From assembly GCA_950295325.1 (NCBI GenBank), contig OX485808.1, forward strand, positions 31,208,527 through 31,272,526: 64,000 nucleotides of DNA. Direction: 5' to 3'. Source of the DNA: Polytrichum commune. Lineage: Eukaryota > Streptophyta > Polytrichopsida > Polytrichales > Polytrichaceae. Below the pieces are notes generated by a model. The model saw nothing but the letters and a program-made list of their open reading frames with translations. It had not been told where the DNA came from and did no database searches. Position 1 is the first letter of the stretch. Each line of letters opens with the position of its first letter. A program made the translations under genes and the position numbers. Below are positions 1 to 10,528 of this stretch, piece after piece.

Positions 1-880
1 TTCATTCCTCATACATACCTCCAGAGCTTGTGACTTTGCAATCTTGGCCTCCTGTAAAGCTGCGTCCCTCTCTACTTCTAAAGACTGAAGGTTAATTGGT
101 GTACTACTTGAACTGCCAGCCTCCCCCATCGTAAGTGTTGCAACTCGATTTTCCAACTCGAAAATCATCGTTTTATACTCACGAATGTCCAACGCTTGTT
201 GCTTACGCAATTCCTCCATTCTGCTCTCCATCGGGTCCGTTCCATGTTCACCAAGGTTTACCTCCTCTAGGACCTCGTTAACCACGTCGTTGATCAGGTT
301 GTTGACCTCGACATTTGTCTCTATGCCCTCATCCATATGCTCAAACGCCTCCTTGATGGCCATCTCCACGTCATTGGCTGGTCGTTTACGAATACGTGGC
401 TTTTTTGGTTCCCCACCCTCTGGAATTGGGGCCTCAGGCTCGTCCACTAGTCGAGGATTCCTCCTGAACCACTCCGGAACGGGAGTGTATGGAATATCTG
501 GAACTGTGCATTTAGTGAATGCAATTCCAATACCCCAAATTTCTGACCATGCAGGGTAGCCAAACTTGACCAATCCACCCTAACTTGCAACACGTGCTCC
601 GCATACATCATACACGCCACCGACTTTGGAATTGCACTCTTGGGCCATCTATCCAAATTGGAGATACTTCTAAGTATCGTTAGGAATCTCTATTTTTCCT
701 CCACGTCATCAAGCTGCATCAAGCCTTGCAATGTCGCTCGTGACAAGGTCTTGGCCACTACCAATCAAAGTGAGGGAAGCCCAAGTACTACATTGCAGTC
801 TTCACTGACCACGGTTGTGGTACATTCTCCCAACCTGCCCTGGCTTTTTGGGTGTTGTTATCATAAACATCCCAGTCCAA
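1..880 (-). pseudogene. Decayed coding region, acidic coiled-coil protein (3' end outside window)
   Basis: A minus-strand reading frame runs off the left edge. From about 560 down to 1 it is open and rich in Glu, Lys, Arg and Leu, with a basic patch (KKPRIRKRP) followed by predicted coiled coil. Upstream, about 880-560, coding continues in another frame (for example DRWPKSAIPKSVACMMYAEH), so a frameshift lies near 550-575. In-frame stops occur at 690-692 (TAG) and 765-767 (TGA). I do not recognise the family; it could be an accessory gene of a transposon. The stops and frameshift indicate a dead copy, although an intron at the frame switch cannot be excluded. Confidence 0.45.
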
Positions 881-1430
881 CCCAGCGGCCTTGCGTACAT
901 GTGATCTGTGACAACCTGATCCCCCACTTGCCATGTCTCCAGATCCTCCACTTGCCATGTCTGGAAATCCTTCACTTGTCGTATCTACCCAAATTGTAGT
1001 TTCTAATTCTAATCTAGAACTCTAATTTTTAAATTACTAATTGCACTTCATAATAGTGCTACAAAACATCCAAGCATACACTTCAAAATAGTGTTGTTGT
1101 GGAATTAGTTCAAAAATGTCGTTAAAAATTAAAGTACAAAAATTCAGCACACCCTTCGAGCACCCCGCTACCAGCGCTCACGCAGAGGCCAGTTGACTGG
1201 GCGCGTCACAAGGAATATGCCAAAAAGGCAATATGCCACGTCACAAGGGAACGGGTCCACGTGGATCACACCCACAAACAGGTCAGTAAAAAAAGTATAA
1301 AAGGATCCCAAAAAAATTGATCCTTAATTCCTCCGAGCACCCCGCTAAACCTCGCACTCTGTAGTAGAGGAGGGTCGTCCGGGCGTCCACAAGGAGTGGA
1401 GTGGGGTATGTAAGTGGTCCCCTCCACTTA
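881..1430. other. Non-coding stretch
   Basis: I see no supported gene here. The segment is AT-rich to about 1150. The short motif CGAGCACCCCGCTA occurs twice (near 1157 and 1335), and a TATAAAAGG-like box lies near 1297. It may be the edge of a degraded repeat. Confidence 0.3.
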
Positions 1431-1439
1431 TATACCCCT

Positions 1440-1700
1440 CCATCCGCTCCCCATTCCCACCCTTTCGCACCCGTTCCCTCCCGTCCGCGCCCATTCCCCT
1501 CCTAGTCCGCGCCCGTTCCCCTCCTAGTCCGCACCCGTTCCCGCCCCCGTCCGCACCCGTTCCCCTCCTAGTCCGCACCCGTTCCCGCCCCCGTCCGCAC
1601 CCGTTCCCCTACGTCCGCCCCCCGCGCTCCCCCCCGTCCGCTCCATGTTCCCTTACGTCCGCTCCAACGTTCCCATAAGTCCGCCCCATGTTCCCCTACG
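1440..1700. repeat. C-rich 20-bp-type tandem array, copy 1
   Basis: Imperfect tandem units of the form CGTTCCC(C)TCC(C/T)GTCCGC fill this stretch. They are the reverse complement of the G-rich units at 8400-9056 and match those at 5275-5375. The strand bias is extreme: almost no G on the plus strand. Open reading frames here are compositional artefacts. Confidence 0.8.
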
Positions 1701-1740
1701 TCCGCTCCCGAGTTCCTTTGAATCTGCACTTTTTAATTTT

Positions 1741-1868
1741 TTTTGGAACTTTGGACATAGTCTCGGTTTTTTGGCTCTCAAAAATTCATATGAAGTCCAA
1801 AAAATGAGTTCTTGGTATCCATGGATAGGTAATGAAGTCCTCTACATGAATATGCAATAATATTTCTA
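1741..1868 (+). repeat. Direct repeat shared with 5120-5244
   Basis: About 120 bp (ending ...GAATATGCAATAATATTTCTAC) recurs almost identically at 5120-5244. In both places it lies beside the C-rich array. In the second place it forms part of an inverted-repeat element, so this copy is probably one end of a broken relative. Confidence 0.75.
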
Positions 1869-2156
1869 CTGCACATTCCCGCGTCCCCCCATCCGCACCC
1901 CATCTAACTTAGGCCCTTCGCAAATAATATATGTGACACTAAATATCATTACCGGTGTACTTATCCACACAAAACTAATGAAGGATCCCTCAAGCAACAA
2001 AGTAACCAATGTAGTATGATGACCAACAAATTATCACCCCTATGGAGACAACGATGTACAAGTAATAACTTTATTATTACGACGACGGTACAAATGCCCT
2101 TTATAAATCACATACATGAACAAACCATGCATAATTTAATATTCCACTTCATTCCG

Positions 2157-2717
2157 TCATGGCAACCTCGTAGATGCTTGTGGCTTCCGTCGAGGGTCCA
2201 TTTTTGGGAGAGGATTCGGTCGAAGTAAATCAACATAGCTAATCGTTCGGTCTTTCATCCGTTCCTTCAATGGTAGCCGATGAGGCGATAATCCTCTCCT
2301 CTTCTTACGAAAATGCAAAGTCCTTGAAGATTCTCCCGCTACCTTGACATCTTCAATGTCGATTGAAGTCTCCTCCACATCCACATTCCCGGGCTTCTCC
2401 AAAATATCCGCACACAAATCAATCAGATCATTTAGATCTCCACCCACGCATTGTGTGTTGTCATTCTCCACCGCATCGATCTCAAAGTTGTCCGTATATC
2501 GTCGTTGGTCCTCCTCCGCCCTCATCCTCCAAGCTTGTGTACATTGTGAGAAGGGAGTCATGACATACTCATCACGAAATCAATCCCTAACACTTCTCTC
2601 ATCTCTCTCACGCTCGGGTGATGGATTGAATGGAATATCGTGTTTACCTAAATTTTCTATCTCCTCATCACATCCTAGACCCTCAAACATGTCTCTCTTC
2701 TCTCGCATCCTATCCAT
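2157..2717 (-). pseudogene. Hypothetical protein with one premature stop
   Basis: A minus-strand frame starts at ATG 2717 (MDRMREKRDMFEG) and ends at 2157, about 186 codons. A TGA at 2580-2582 interrupts it after RSVRD and the same frame then continues FRDEYVMTPFSQC. CGA to TGA by one C-to-T change would explain the stop. The protein is charged, with an acidic middle and a basic segment (RKKRRG) that could serve nuclear import. Family not recognised; an accessory open reading frame of a DNA transposon is one possibility. The ATG at 2561 downstream of the stop would give a 134-residue product if used. Confidence 0.4.
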
Positions 2718-2964
2718 GATACTCTACCCTCATTAAATGTATGAGTCTAAATGCTCTACTTATATACTAAGCTCAAAGGATTTTATGAAATATACAATAT
2801 TTGATGTAATTCAAGATGTAGAGGATCCAATTCTCGTTGGTAGGATAAAGACAACACAATAGGAATAAAAAGAAAGTAGGTGAAGTCAAAAAGTTAGTTG
2901 CATTTTTTGAAAAAGTCCCCCGATACCCGCATTGGAAACCTCTTTGATACCTCTTTGAAGCTTC

Positions 2965-3440
2965 TATATTTGATGGGTTGTCCTTTCATTCAACAATTCA
3001 CATATTTGAGCTTCAACCTTAGTGGTTCGTATGGTTTCACAACCCACACGCATTCGAATGTCATATTAATTCAACAAAGTACATATTTGTGCTTCAACCT
3101 TTGTGGTCCATATGGTTTCACAACACATATCAGACATCCGAATGCCATTTCCATTCAACAAATCACATATTTGTGCTTCAACCTTAGTGGTTCGTATGGT
3201 TTCACAACCCACACGCATTCGAATGTCATATTAATTCAACAAAATACATATTTGTGCTTCAACCTTTGTGGTTCATATGGTTTCATAACGCATATTAGGC
3301 ATCCGAATGCCATCTTCATTCAACAATTCATATATTTGAGCTTCAACCTTAGTGGTTCGTATGGTTTCACAACCCACACGCATCCCCTTGCCCTTTCATT
3401 CGACAATTCACATATTTGTGCTTCAACCTTTGTGGTTCAT
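2965..3440. repeat. Satellite with alternating 81- and 84-bp units
   Basis: Six units start near 2991, 3072, 3156, 3237, 3321 and 3401, spaced 81, 84, 81, 84 and 80 bp. Odd and even units form two subfamilies (CAACCTTAGTGGTTCG versus CAACCTTTGTGG), so the true period is a dimer of about 165 bp. Because 81 and 84 are multiples of three, the array stays open in one plus-strand frame (2898-3449). I regard that frame as a by-product of the periodicity. Confidence 0.85.
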
Positions 3441-3462
3441 AAACCCTAAACCCTAAACCCTA
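3437..3462. repeat. Interstitial telomere-type repeat
   Basis: Three consecutive AAACCCT units follow directly on the last satellite unit. This is the Arabidopsis-type plant telomere sequence (TTTAGGG on the other strand). Confidence 0.8.
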
Positions 3463-4515
3463 CGTCATTCCAAATTGCTACCACATATGTGCCGTTGTTT
3501 TGTTCTCACAGTCATGTAGAAGTGTTTCCATACATGGTTTGAGGGTTTAGGTTCCCAGCTTTCCAACGAACCAACCGCTTTTTTTTACGATGCCTACAAC
3601 GAAAGTTAAAGGTTCGCAAATCGCGAGGACTACTTCAAGTTGGCACAATCTCTACTTAGACATATAACTTATGGTATACATTGGGGTTTTTAGAAGGGAT
3701 CATGAACGCACGTGATTCTCAAACATAATGTAGAGTGCATCCCCCGAGTTCCTATAGGCTTCATAAAGATATCTTACCAACACCTTACACAAATTAGAAC
3801 ATTCTAGAAAAACAAATTAATATGGTCCACATTGATATTAAACTAGGGATTTGGTGTGGGCTTAAATTTAATGTGGCCCACATTAGTGATCATTTGGGGG
3901 GGTGCACTATACTAAATCCGTATGAGTATATGTGAATGCACAAAAGAGGTATTGATTTGAACTTTGTTGTATTATGTATACATATTCTACACAAAATTAT
4001 AAGTTGTAGTTATGTAAATATATAGAATAATTTTAAAAAATATACAACATCTCTACTAACTTGTATGGTAGTGTCACTAGATTTTATAGAATAAGGTTTA
4101 TTTTATTTTAGTATTGGCTTAAACTGGTACATAAAAAGAACCAACCACAAGTGAACATACGATCTTACATATCATTTGATGGTAGACTTCAAAACAATAA
4201 TTGCATTAGCTTTTATGACATGTATTACAAATCAGAGTATGGGAGGATTGAATGGAAACAGATGCTTAGGGACTTGGAAAAAACCCCGGACGTGGCCTAC
4301 CATGACATTCTTAACAAATTTGATTTGATTTGGGGGGTCAAAGGTCTTATTGTGACCCGTAGCAACTTAGTCCCTACTTGGAAGGATAGGCCTCAAATGA
4401 GCATTATTTCTAGATTTCCACTTAGGCTGCGCTGTTTCGGCTGGGTTGGTTGTATTTTGAATTTGAATTTTCAATTTGTGCCAAAAAAAGAATAAGACAT
4501 GTATTGCAAATATAA
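3463..4515. other. AT-rich DNA with one weak reading frame
   Basis: Mostly AT-rich DNA without recognisable genes. A plus-strand frame at 4151-4495 (114 codons, MNIRSYISFDGRLQ...) looks somewhat protein-like, but I recognise no domain. It could be a transposon remnant or chance. Confidence 0.25.
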
Positions 4516-5102
4516 GGGCCGGTTCACAATATGGCCAAACTTTGAGAGGTTCAACATTTGGACCAATGAAAATGCTGAAATGCCCAAAGTCCGTCCTCTC
4601 AGCCTTCACACTAGAGGCCGAAGTCCAAAGGACGTGGCCTCCAAAAGAGCCTAGGTGGCAACACTTTTAGGAAGTTATGGCGCCAAGAGTTCGGCCTCTC
4701 GAGCAAAGATTGGGTATAGCAAAATGCTTAACCCAAACTTCCGTTGAGAGGCCGAACTTTTTTTTCATTAAAATAATCAATCATTGACAAGATCTTGGCC
4801 GTTAGATTGGAGGGGTTATTTTGAGCAAGGAATAAAGTGGCATGCTCCTTTGAGTTTGGACTTTGGGATTGGCCTTTGGAGGCTTCACACTTTGGCCATC
4901 CAAGCCGAGAGGCCGTGGGAGTTCATGGCCAAAGGTTTGGACTTTGCGCTTGGCCTTTGGAGGCTTCACACTATGCCCAACTAAGGCTACCCTTACTATA
5001 TTTTATTGGCTATTTTCAGTTCATTTCTTTGGACTATCAACAAAGTTGGGCCACTCAATCGCACGGCCTCTCAACTTGGACGGCCATAGTGTGAACTCGG
5101 TC
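4516..5102. mobile_element. MITE-like element with terminal inverted repeats
   Basis: The left end GGGCCGGTTCACAATATGGC pairs, with mismatches, with the right end read on the other strand, GACCGAGTTCACACTATGGC. The inside carries internal direct and inverted copies of AGGCCGAAGTCCAAAG-type motifs. The ends resemble those of the 26481-27622 element. No clear target duplication is visible. Probably a non-autonomous DNA transposon. Confidence 0.6.
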
Positions 5103-5107
5103 ATTTA

Positions 5108-5469
5108 CACTTTTTTTTAAAAGTTTAGACATAGTGTCCGTTTTTTGGCTCTCAAAAATTCATATGAAGTCCAAAAAATGAGTTCTTGGTATCCATGGAT
5201 AGGTAATGAAGTCCTCTACATGAATATGCAATAATATTTCTACTTCCAGAAAATATATGGCCGCAATTCCACGTTGTTCCCCTTCCCTCACGTTCCCTAC
5301 CGTCCGCCTCACGTTCCCTCCCGTCCGCCCCACGTTCCCTCCCGTCCGCCCCACGTTCCCGTGAGCGGGGGGGAGGGGAACAGCGTGCAATTGCGGCCAT
5401 ATATTTTCTTCATATGAATTTTTGAGAGCCAAAAAACCAAGAATATGTCCAAACTTCCAAAAAAAAGTG
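5108..5469. mobile_element. Inverted-repeat element enclosing a C-rich array
   Basis: About 60-bp inverted repeats begin CACTTTTTTTT and continue through TTTTTTGGCTCTCAAAAATT and CATATGAA; the right arm is 5410-5469. Between them sit a copy of the 1741-1868 repeat and the C-rich array 5275-5375. I find no convincing target duplication. The element starts 5 bp after the previous one ends. Confidence 0.6.
5275..5375. repeat. C-rich tandem array, copy 2
   Basis: About five units of roughly 20 bp (ACGTTCCCTCCCGTCCGCC) lie inside the inverted-repeat element. They match the arrays at 1440-1700 and 8400-9310. Confidence 0.8.
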
Positions 5470-6190
5470 ATTGTGAATTATATAAATATAAATATAAGCA
5501 ATTGTGAAGATTCCTTGTGAGAGAATACCATTCATAAAATTGCACACCCAATCAAAACTTTATTCAATATCAAATTTACAAATCACAAGTGAATATGAAT
5601 CAATGTAACTAGATGTGTAGTTTTTATCATCCATATTATGGTTGTATTTCATCCGTTAACGTTTATAGAGTCAGATTTACAAAGAAGGGAGTACCATTTT
5701 GTTAACTGTTAACACGTTTAACATTTATAGTGTGCAATATGTGGGGAGTAGAAGAAAGTTAACATTTAGAGATGTTTTGGATCACGTGTACAATCGATAT
5801 AACTATTGCAATATTGTGCTCAACTTTAGTTAACTAGATATAACTATAATTGACTACATTTTCTGGCATACCAAAATTAGAATAAATATAGGTAACTGCA
5901 TTTTGGCAAGACATATCACAAACAACTATAGTTAACTTGAACTTAGCACATGGATGTGATAACAACGATGTGAAAGAAGGATGTGGCCTCACGAGAGGCG
6001 AGAACCTTGGTTAGCCTCCCATAGACTTCTTCTCGATTATGGAGCAAAAGCCTCATGGAGTATGAACATTGCACTAAGATCCATAAACCTCATACAATAT
6101 ACAAGTTTTGTATGAAAAAATGATGGCTTTATTTACATCTCCAACAGTTACAAAATTGGTATGATTCAAAATTACTGCAAAAAAAACAAA
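5470..6190. other. AT-rich intergenic stretch
   Basis: No coding or repeat structure that I can support. It is AT-rich with many short GTTAAC-like motifs and forms the 3' flank of the kinase-like gene. Confidence 0.3.
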
Positions 6191-6196
6191 AAAAAT

Positions 6197-8121
6197 CTAT
6201 TTTGCAGTGTCACGGAAGCACATTGTCGGGTTAACCATGTTGTATGGAGGGGACTTCAAAATGTTTACTACGTGTGTGATGGTTGACCTTTCCGCTGGAT
6301 TGGTCTTCGTCAATGAATCCAATGCTAACTCAAACCGCATATTCAAGCCATTTGGATCACTGTTTAGCTGAAACAAGGGGGAAGTCGCATCCCTGGCATA
6401 AATCTTCTTTGCCAAAGCACCCACTAAGAAGGACTCCGAGAGAAACGTGTGCCTATGTTTCCGAGCCATCCTCACCGGAGAGGTGGATGTTCCACGCTGC
6501 CCTTGTACATGGAATAATTCTGGACCAGCACAGTTGTATTTTGCTTTGTACTTGTTCATCTCATCCACTGAATCTCTTCCATAGTTGGAGGGTGCGTCTT
6601 CACCTCCCCAGGATGCCATGCCCCAATCACACACACCAATGTAAACCGTGTTCTCACGGTCTTGTGGGAAATGCAGCATGACATTGTTGGGATTAAGGTC
6701 ATTGTGCAACACGTCATGCTTGTGCACTACATCCACAATGCACATTAGAGCCCATGCCAAATAAGCTCGATGCCTTCGATATACAACCAACCGTTTCCGT
6801 GCTTCAAAGTCTGCCCCAGGCATGTGAAGGATTGTGCGCTCGTGGGTTGCCGGAACGCTGAAGTCATAGTTCCTCATGTTTTTCAAGGAGTCTCCATTCC
6901 ACCACATCGAATAGGATTCGTATGTTTTCATATTGAGGTATTGTAGCTTGATTACCCCAGGATGATCTACTGGACACGCCAATGCTTCAATTGAACGCTC
7001 CTTTCGATTCTCCAAACTATTCGTGGCCTTCATGGTCTTCCCAGCCCACTCTATCCAGCTAGGGATGAATGATGCTCCATGAATTGCGACTCTCCGCACC
7101 ACTCCGAAGGTCCCTTGGAAGATTTCCTTATCCAAGGCTTTGATCTCCGCATTCCTAGGCAACCATATGACACCCTGCCGGCCCTGAGTGGCAATGTTGT
7201 CTGCAATCTGCCTATCAATAAAAATGGGAAGGTTGCGGGCGGATGTTCCTTTTGCTGCTATTACGCCTCTTTTCCAATTCTCTAGCTTCATGTACAGCTC
7301 GGACTTCCTGCCACTACTACTTCCCTCGCTAGGATGCACAGCATCATATGCCATTGTTGGATTGTAGATTGCTTCCACGGCTTGTTGTTCAATCCAGGTG
7401 CCCCAATCGCTCATGCCCCTAGCTTCTTCAAACTCCGCTCCAGCCGTGGCTTCCGTGAGAATAAGAATCAAATCGTTCCTCACCAAATCCAAACCCTTTG
7501 TACCATCATTGAGGTATTTTTTTTCCAAATAAACCATGTTGTTATTTCTAAACCACTCCAACAGCACGACCCTACAATGGTTTCGAGCCTCATCGATCCG
7601 CGGGTCGCGTTTGCCTCTATTTTTCCTTTTCCTCGATTGCGAACCTGAAACCCCGGACCCCTCCTCCGTCCCTTCCGAAATTGCTGGGCGTTTCTGTCCC
7701 CGTCTTTCACCATGCTCCGAACCCTGAGGTACATCACGTGCAGGGCTCTCCGGTCTTGATGTCCGCCGTGTCGGAGATCGTGGTGGCACGGACTCTCCAT
7801 GAGTGGCTGCATTTATATCGGTGGAACTGCCTGAGCTTGGTCCCCTTCCTGTTCTCCCTCTATGTCCACTGTTTCCCCGACTCCCACGTGTTCCACGGCT
7901 TCCACGTGTTTGGTTGCCTCCTGAATGGCCAACTGCAAAGAACTCTTCGTCAAACCGAAAAGGATCTGGACATGGGGGACGTGCTGCAGTGCTGCAGTGC
8001 TTCCACTTCCGGCCTCGCTTCCCGTACCCTCTCCAGTATGCGCAGGTGCAGTGCTTTGGAGCCAAGCACGGTGCAGCCTCGTATCCTCGTCTTGGTAAGG
8101 AGCAATGTCCTCCCCCTCCAT
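6197..8121 (-). pseudogene. Protein-kinase-like protein, frameshifted by an 8-bp duplication
   Basis: The C-terminal ~400 residues form a kinase-like fold: glycine loop QGTFGVV, candidate lysine in AGKTMKA, helix-C glutamate near KERSIEAL, catalytic loop LHNDLNPNNV in place of HRDLKPEN, and CDWG in place of DFG. The key Asp and Asn are kept, so activity is possible in principle, but the Gly and Phe variants are atypical. The N-terminal ~200 residues are Arg/Gly/Ser-rich. The best start is ATG 8121 (MEGEDIAPYQDEDTR). Near residue 45 the unit GTGCTGCA is present twice (7981-7996); losing one copy would join this start to the kinase frame. As written, the kinase frame is open to a poorer upstream ATG at 8266. 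DNA upstream, beyond 8390, is a G-rich array. Probably a member of a dispersed, transposon-associated kinase family. Confidence 0.6.
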
Positions 8122-8399
8122 CGTGAAAAAAACCGCGTGAGTGAGTGAATGTAGAAATGAGTGCGTGAATCTGGAAAAAAGATTGCGAGGGTTCCCCCAC
8201 AATTTGCCCTGCCCTCCCAAACCCCCTGAGACCCGCGCGGTGCCGCTGTCCTTGGGACGGCAACAAGGTCTCGGGTCCCTTTGTGGTGGGAGGAGAGGAA
8301 AGTGAGGGGAACTAAAACCCCACGGCTTTATATAGGCAAAGGGGAGCACAATCATTATGGGATCCCGGTCGGATTTGACATGGGGCACGAAAAGGACGT

Positions 8400-9056
8400 A
8401 TGGGGAACGTGGGAACGCGGGGGCGGACGGAGGGAACGAGGGGGCGGACGTAGGGGAACTCGGGCGGACGGAAGGGAACGGAGCGCGGACGGGAGGGAAC
8501 CTACGGGAACATGGGGCGGACGGGAGGGGAACGCGAGCGGACGGGAGGGGAACGGAGCGCGGACGGGAGGGAACGGGCGGGAACGGGCGGGAACATGGGG
8601 CGGAATGAGGGGAACATGGGGCGGACGGGAGGGGAACGGGTGCGGACTGGGGGGGGGGAACGGGCGCGGACGGGAAGGAACGGGTGCGGACTGGGGGGGG
8701 GGGGGGGAACGGGCGCGGACGGGAGGGAACGGGTGCGGACTGGGGGGGGAACGGGCGCGGACGGGAGGGAACGGGCGCGGACGGGAGGGAACGGGCGCGG
8801 ACGGGAGGGAACGGGCGCGGACGGGAGGGAACGGGCGCGGACGGGAGGGAACGGGCGCGGACGGGAGGGAACGGGCGCGGACGGGAGGGAACGGGCGCGG
8901 ACGGGAGGGAACGGGCGCGGACGGGAGGGAACGGGTGCGGACTGGGGGGGAACGCGGTAGGGAACGGGTGCGGACGTTAGGGAACGGGTGGGAACGTGAA
9001 CGCACGGCGGGGGAACGTGGGGCGGACGTGAGGGAACTTGGGGCGGACGGAGCCCT
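8400..9056. repeat. G-rich tandem array, 20-bp unit
   Basis: Nine near-perfect copies of ACGGGAGGGAACGGGCGCGG occupy 8761-8940, with variant units on both sides. The plus strand is almost pure purine plus scattered C, with many G runs able to form G-quadruplexes. Long frames on both strands here are artefacts of the repeat. Confidence 0.9.
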
Positions 9057-9310
9057 CCGTGTTCCCCCCGTCCGCCCCCGCGTTCCCCCGTCCGCTCCAG
9101 CGTTCTCCCCCCCGTTCCCAACCCCCTTCCGCCCCACCCCCGTCCGCTCCACCCCCCTCCATCCGCTCCACCCCCGTCCGCCCCACCCCCGTCCGCTCCA
9201 CCCCCTCCCCCGTCCGCTCCACCCCCCTCCCCCTCCGTCCGCTCCACCCCCCTCCCCCGTCCGCACCACCCCCCTCTCCCGTCCGCCCCACCGTCCGCCC
9301 CTGGCCGCCC
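9057..9310. repeat. C-rich tandem array in inverted orientation
   Basis: At about 9057 the strand bias flips: units become CCGTCCGCTCCACCCCC on the plus strand. Together with the preceding array this makes a very large imperfect inverted structure with opposite GC skew in its two arms. Confidence 0.85.
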
Positions 9311-9365
9311 CACACCCTCCTTAGTCATATTTTTCTACTTTGATTTTAACAGAACCCTAAACACA

Positions 9366-10345
9366 ATGGCAAAATGGTTTACTTGGCAAGGGAAATATGC
9401 ACATCCACGTCGGCGTTTTCTGCCACATAGGACGCCACCTTGGCAAGAAGGTAAGTATTTTACCCACCCTAGTCCATTCCCCCTATGTTGACCCTACGTG
9501 GACCCTATTGTGTCGTGACGGAGGGGTCCGTCACGACACGACACGACATGACGGCACGACACCGTCATGACGTCGCGATAGACAACCCTGGTAAAAGTAC
9601 TCCAGCTCCTACGTACACCGGCTACATGCGCGACTACAAGAAGAACAAGGAATTCTTGACACAGTTCTTCTTCTGCAACGACGACATTGAGAGATGTGTC
9701 AAAGGCACTAGGAAGAAGTGGGTGCAGCACCGTCCGGATGTCCCGGACGTTTGGCATGTCCTCACTGGGACAAACCTCACTCTCCAGGAGGTTCTGGCCC
9801 TTGAAGAAGGGGGATTCCAACTTCAGCAGCGTCAAGATGTGTCACCCAGAAGACTTTTCGGCAACTCTTCCAATGTTGCCTCATCCATGGCCGAACTCCC
9901 TACCCCGGCCCAAGCCGATCAATACCCTACGCTGAGGTTTGGAAAGAAGATCCCACGCAGTAACAACGGTCCATGCGTCCAACAACGCAACAAGTGGGAG
10001 TCAGCCCTCAACGTCGACGGTCAAATCACCTCCGTCACAATGATACCTTACCCAGGGATCGGGTGCATCATTCTGTTCCAGTCCCGAAAGAAGGCTAAGG
10101 TTGAAGAGTACCGTATCACTATCAGCACCTTCCCATCGTGCACGTGCCCGGATTTCGTGGAGATGTCAGCAAGAGCACTTGGGAAGCGGCGCCCTTGGGT
10201 GAACTGCAAGCACTTGTACTTCATCTTCCGTGTGACCTGCAACTTGGATCAATACCAAGACACTTTCAGCCATGCTCCGAGCCTTAGTTTCAATGAAGTG
10301 AAGCACCTCCTCGAAAGTGGCATCATGAAGCATGTGGGACCTTAG
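9366..10345 (+). CDS. SWIM zinc-finger protein, two exons
   Basis: Exon 2 encodes a SWIM motif near the C terminus: CTCPDF, then 14 residues on, NCKH, giving CxC...CxH. I propose exon 1 at 9366-9450 (start MAKWFTWQGKY), donor GTAAGT, a 155-nt intron 9451-9605, and acceptor CTCCAG. Joining the two keeps frame exactly (GAA G | CT CCT) and gives 274 codons. This is better than starting at ATG 9485, which would translate a CACGA repeat and a hairpin. SWIM domains are common in MULE-type transposases and their derivatives, where they bind DNA or protein; no DDE core is present here. Family beyond SWIM not recognised. Confidence 0.55.
9511..9538. repeat. Perfect 12-bp stem hairpin
   Basis: TGTCGTGACGGA, loop GGGG, TCCGTCACGACA, followed by CACGA pentamers. 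It falls inside the proposed intron of the SWIM gene. Confidence 0.85.
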
Positions 10346-10523
10346 CGTGGATACCCATAGGAGCTAGGCGCCCCCCCCCCCTTATTTATAAGTTCTCGCT
10401 AAGTCTTTCCTATTGCGTTGAGTATACTATAGTATGAGTGCACGTTTTCCGAAAATATCGTTGATATATCAGACCTATCATTATCTACATGATGTGAATT
10501 GTATTCATTTTTAGATATCTATA
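10346..10523. other. 3' flank of SWIM gene
   Basis: Contains a run of 13 C near 10369 and otherwise no structure; likely the 3' UTR and intergenic DNA. Confidence 0.3.
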
Positions 10524-10528
10524 AAGGT

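Noticed and set aside
185-559. Plus-strand 124-codon frame
   Set aside because: It is the antisense of the minus-strand coiled-coil reading frame, which looks more protein-like.
8281-9328. Long frames on both strands (up to 347 codons)
   Set aside because: They translate the G/C-rich 20-bp array into Gly/Arg/Glu or Pro/Arg/Ser repeats in every frame; a periodicity effect.
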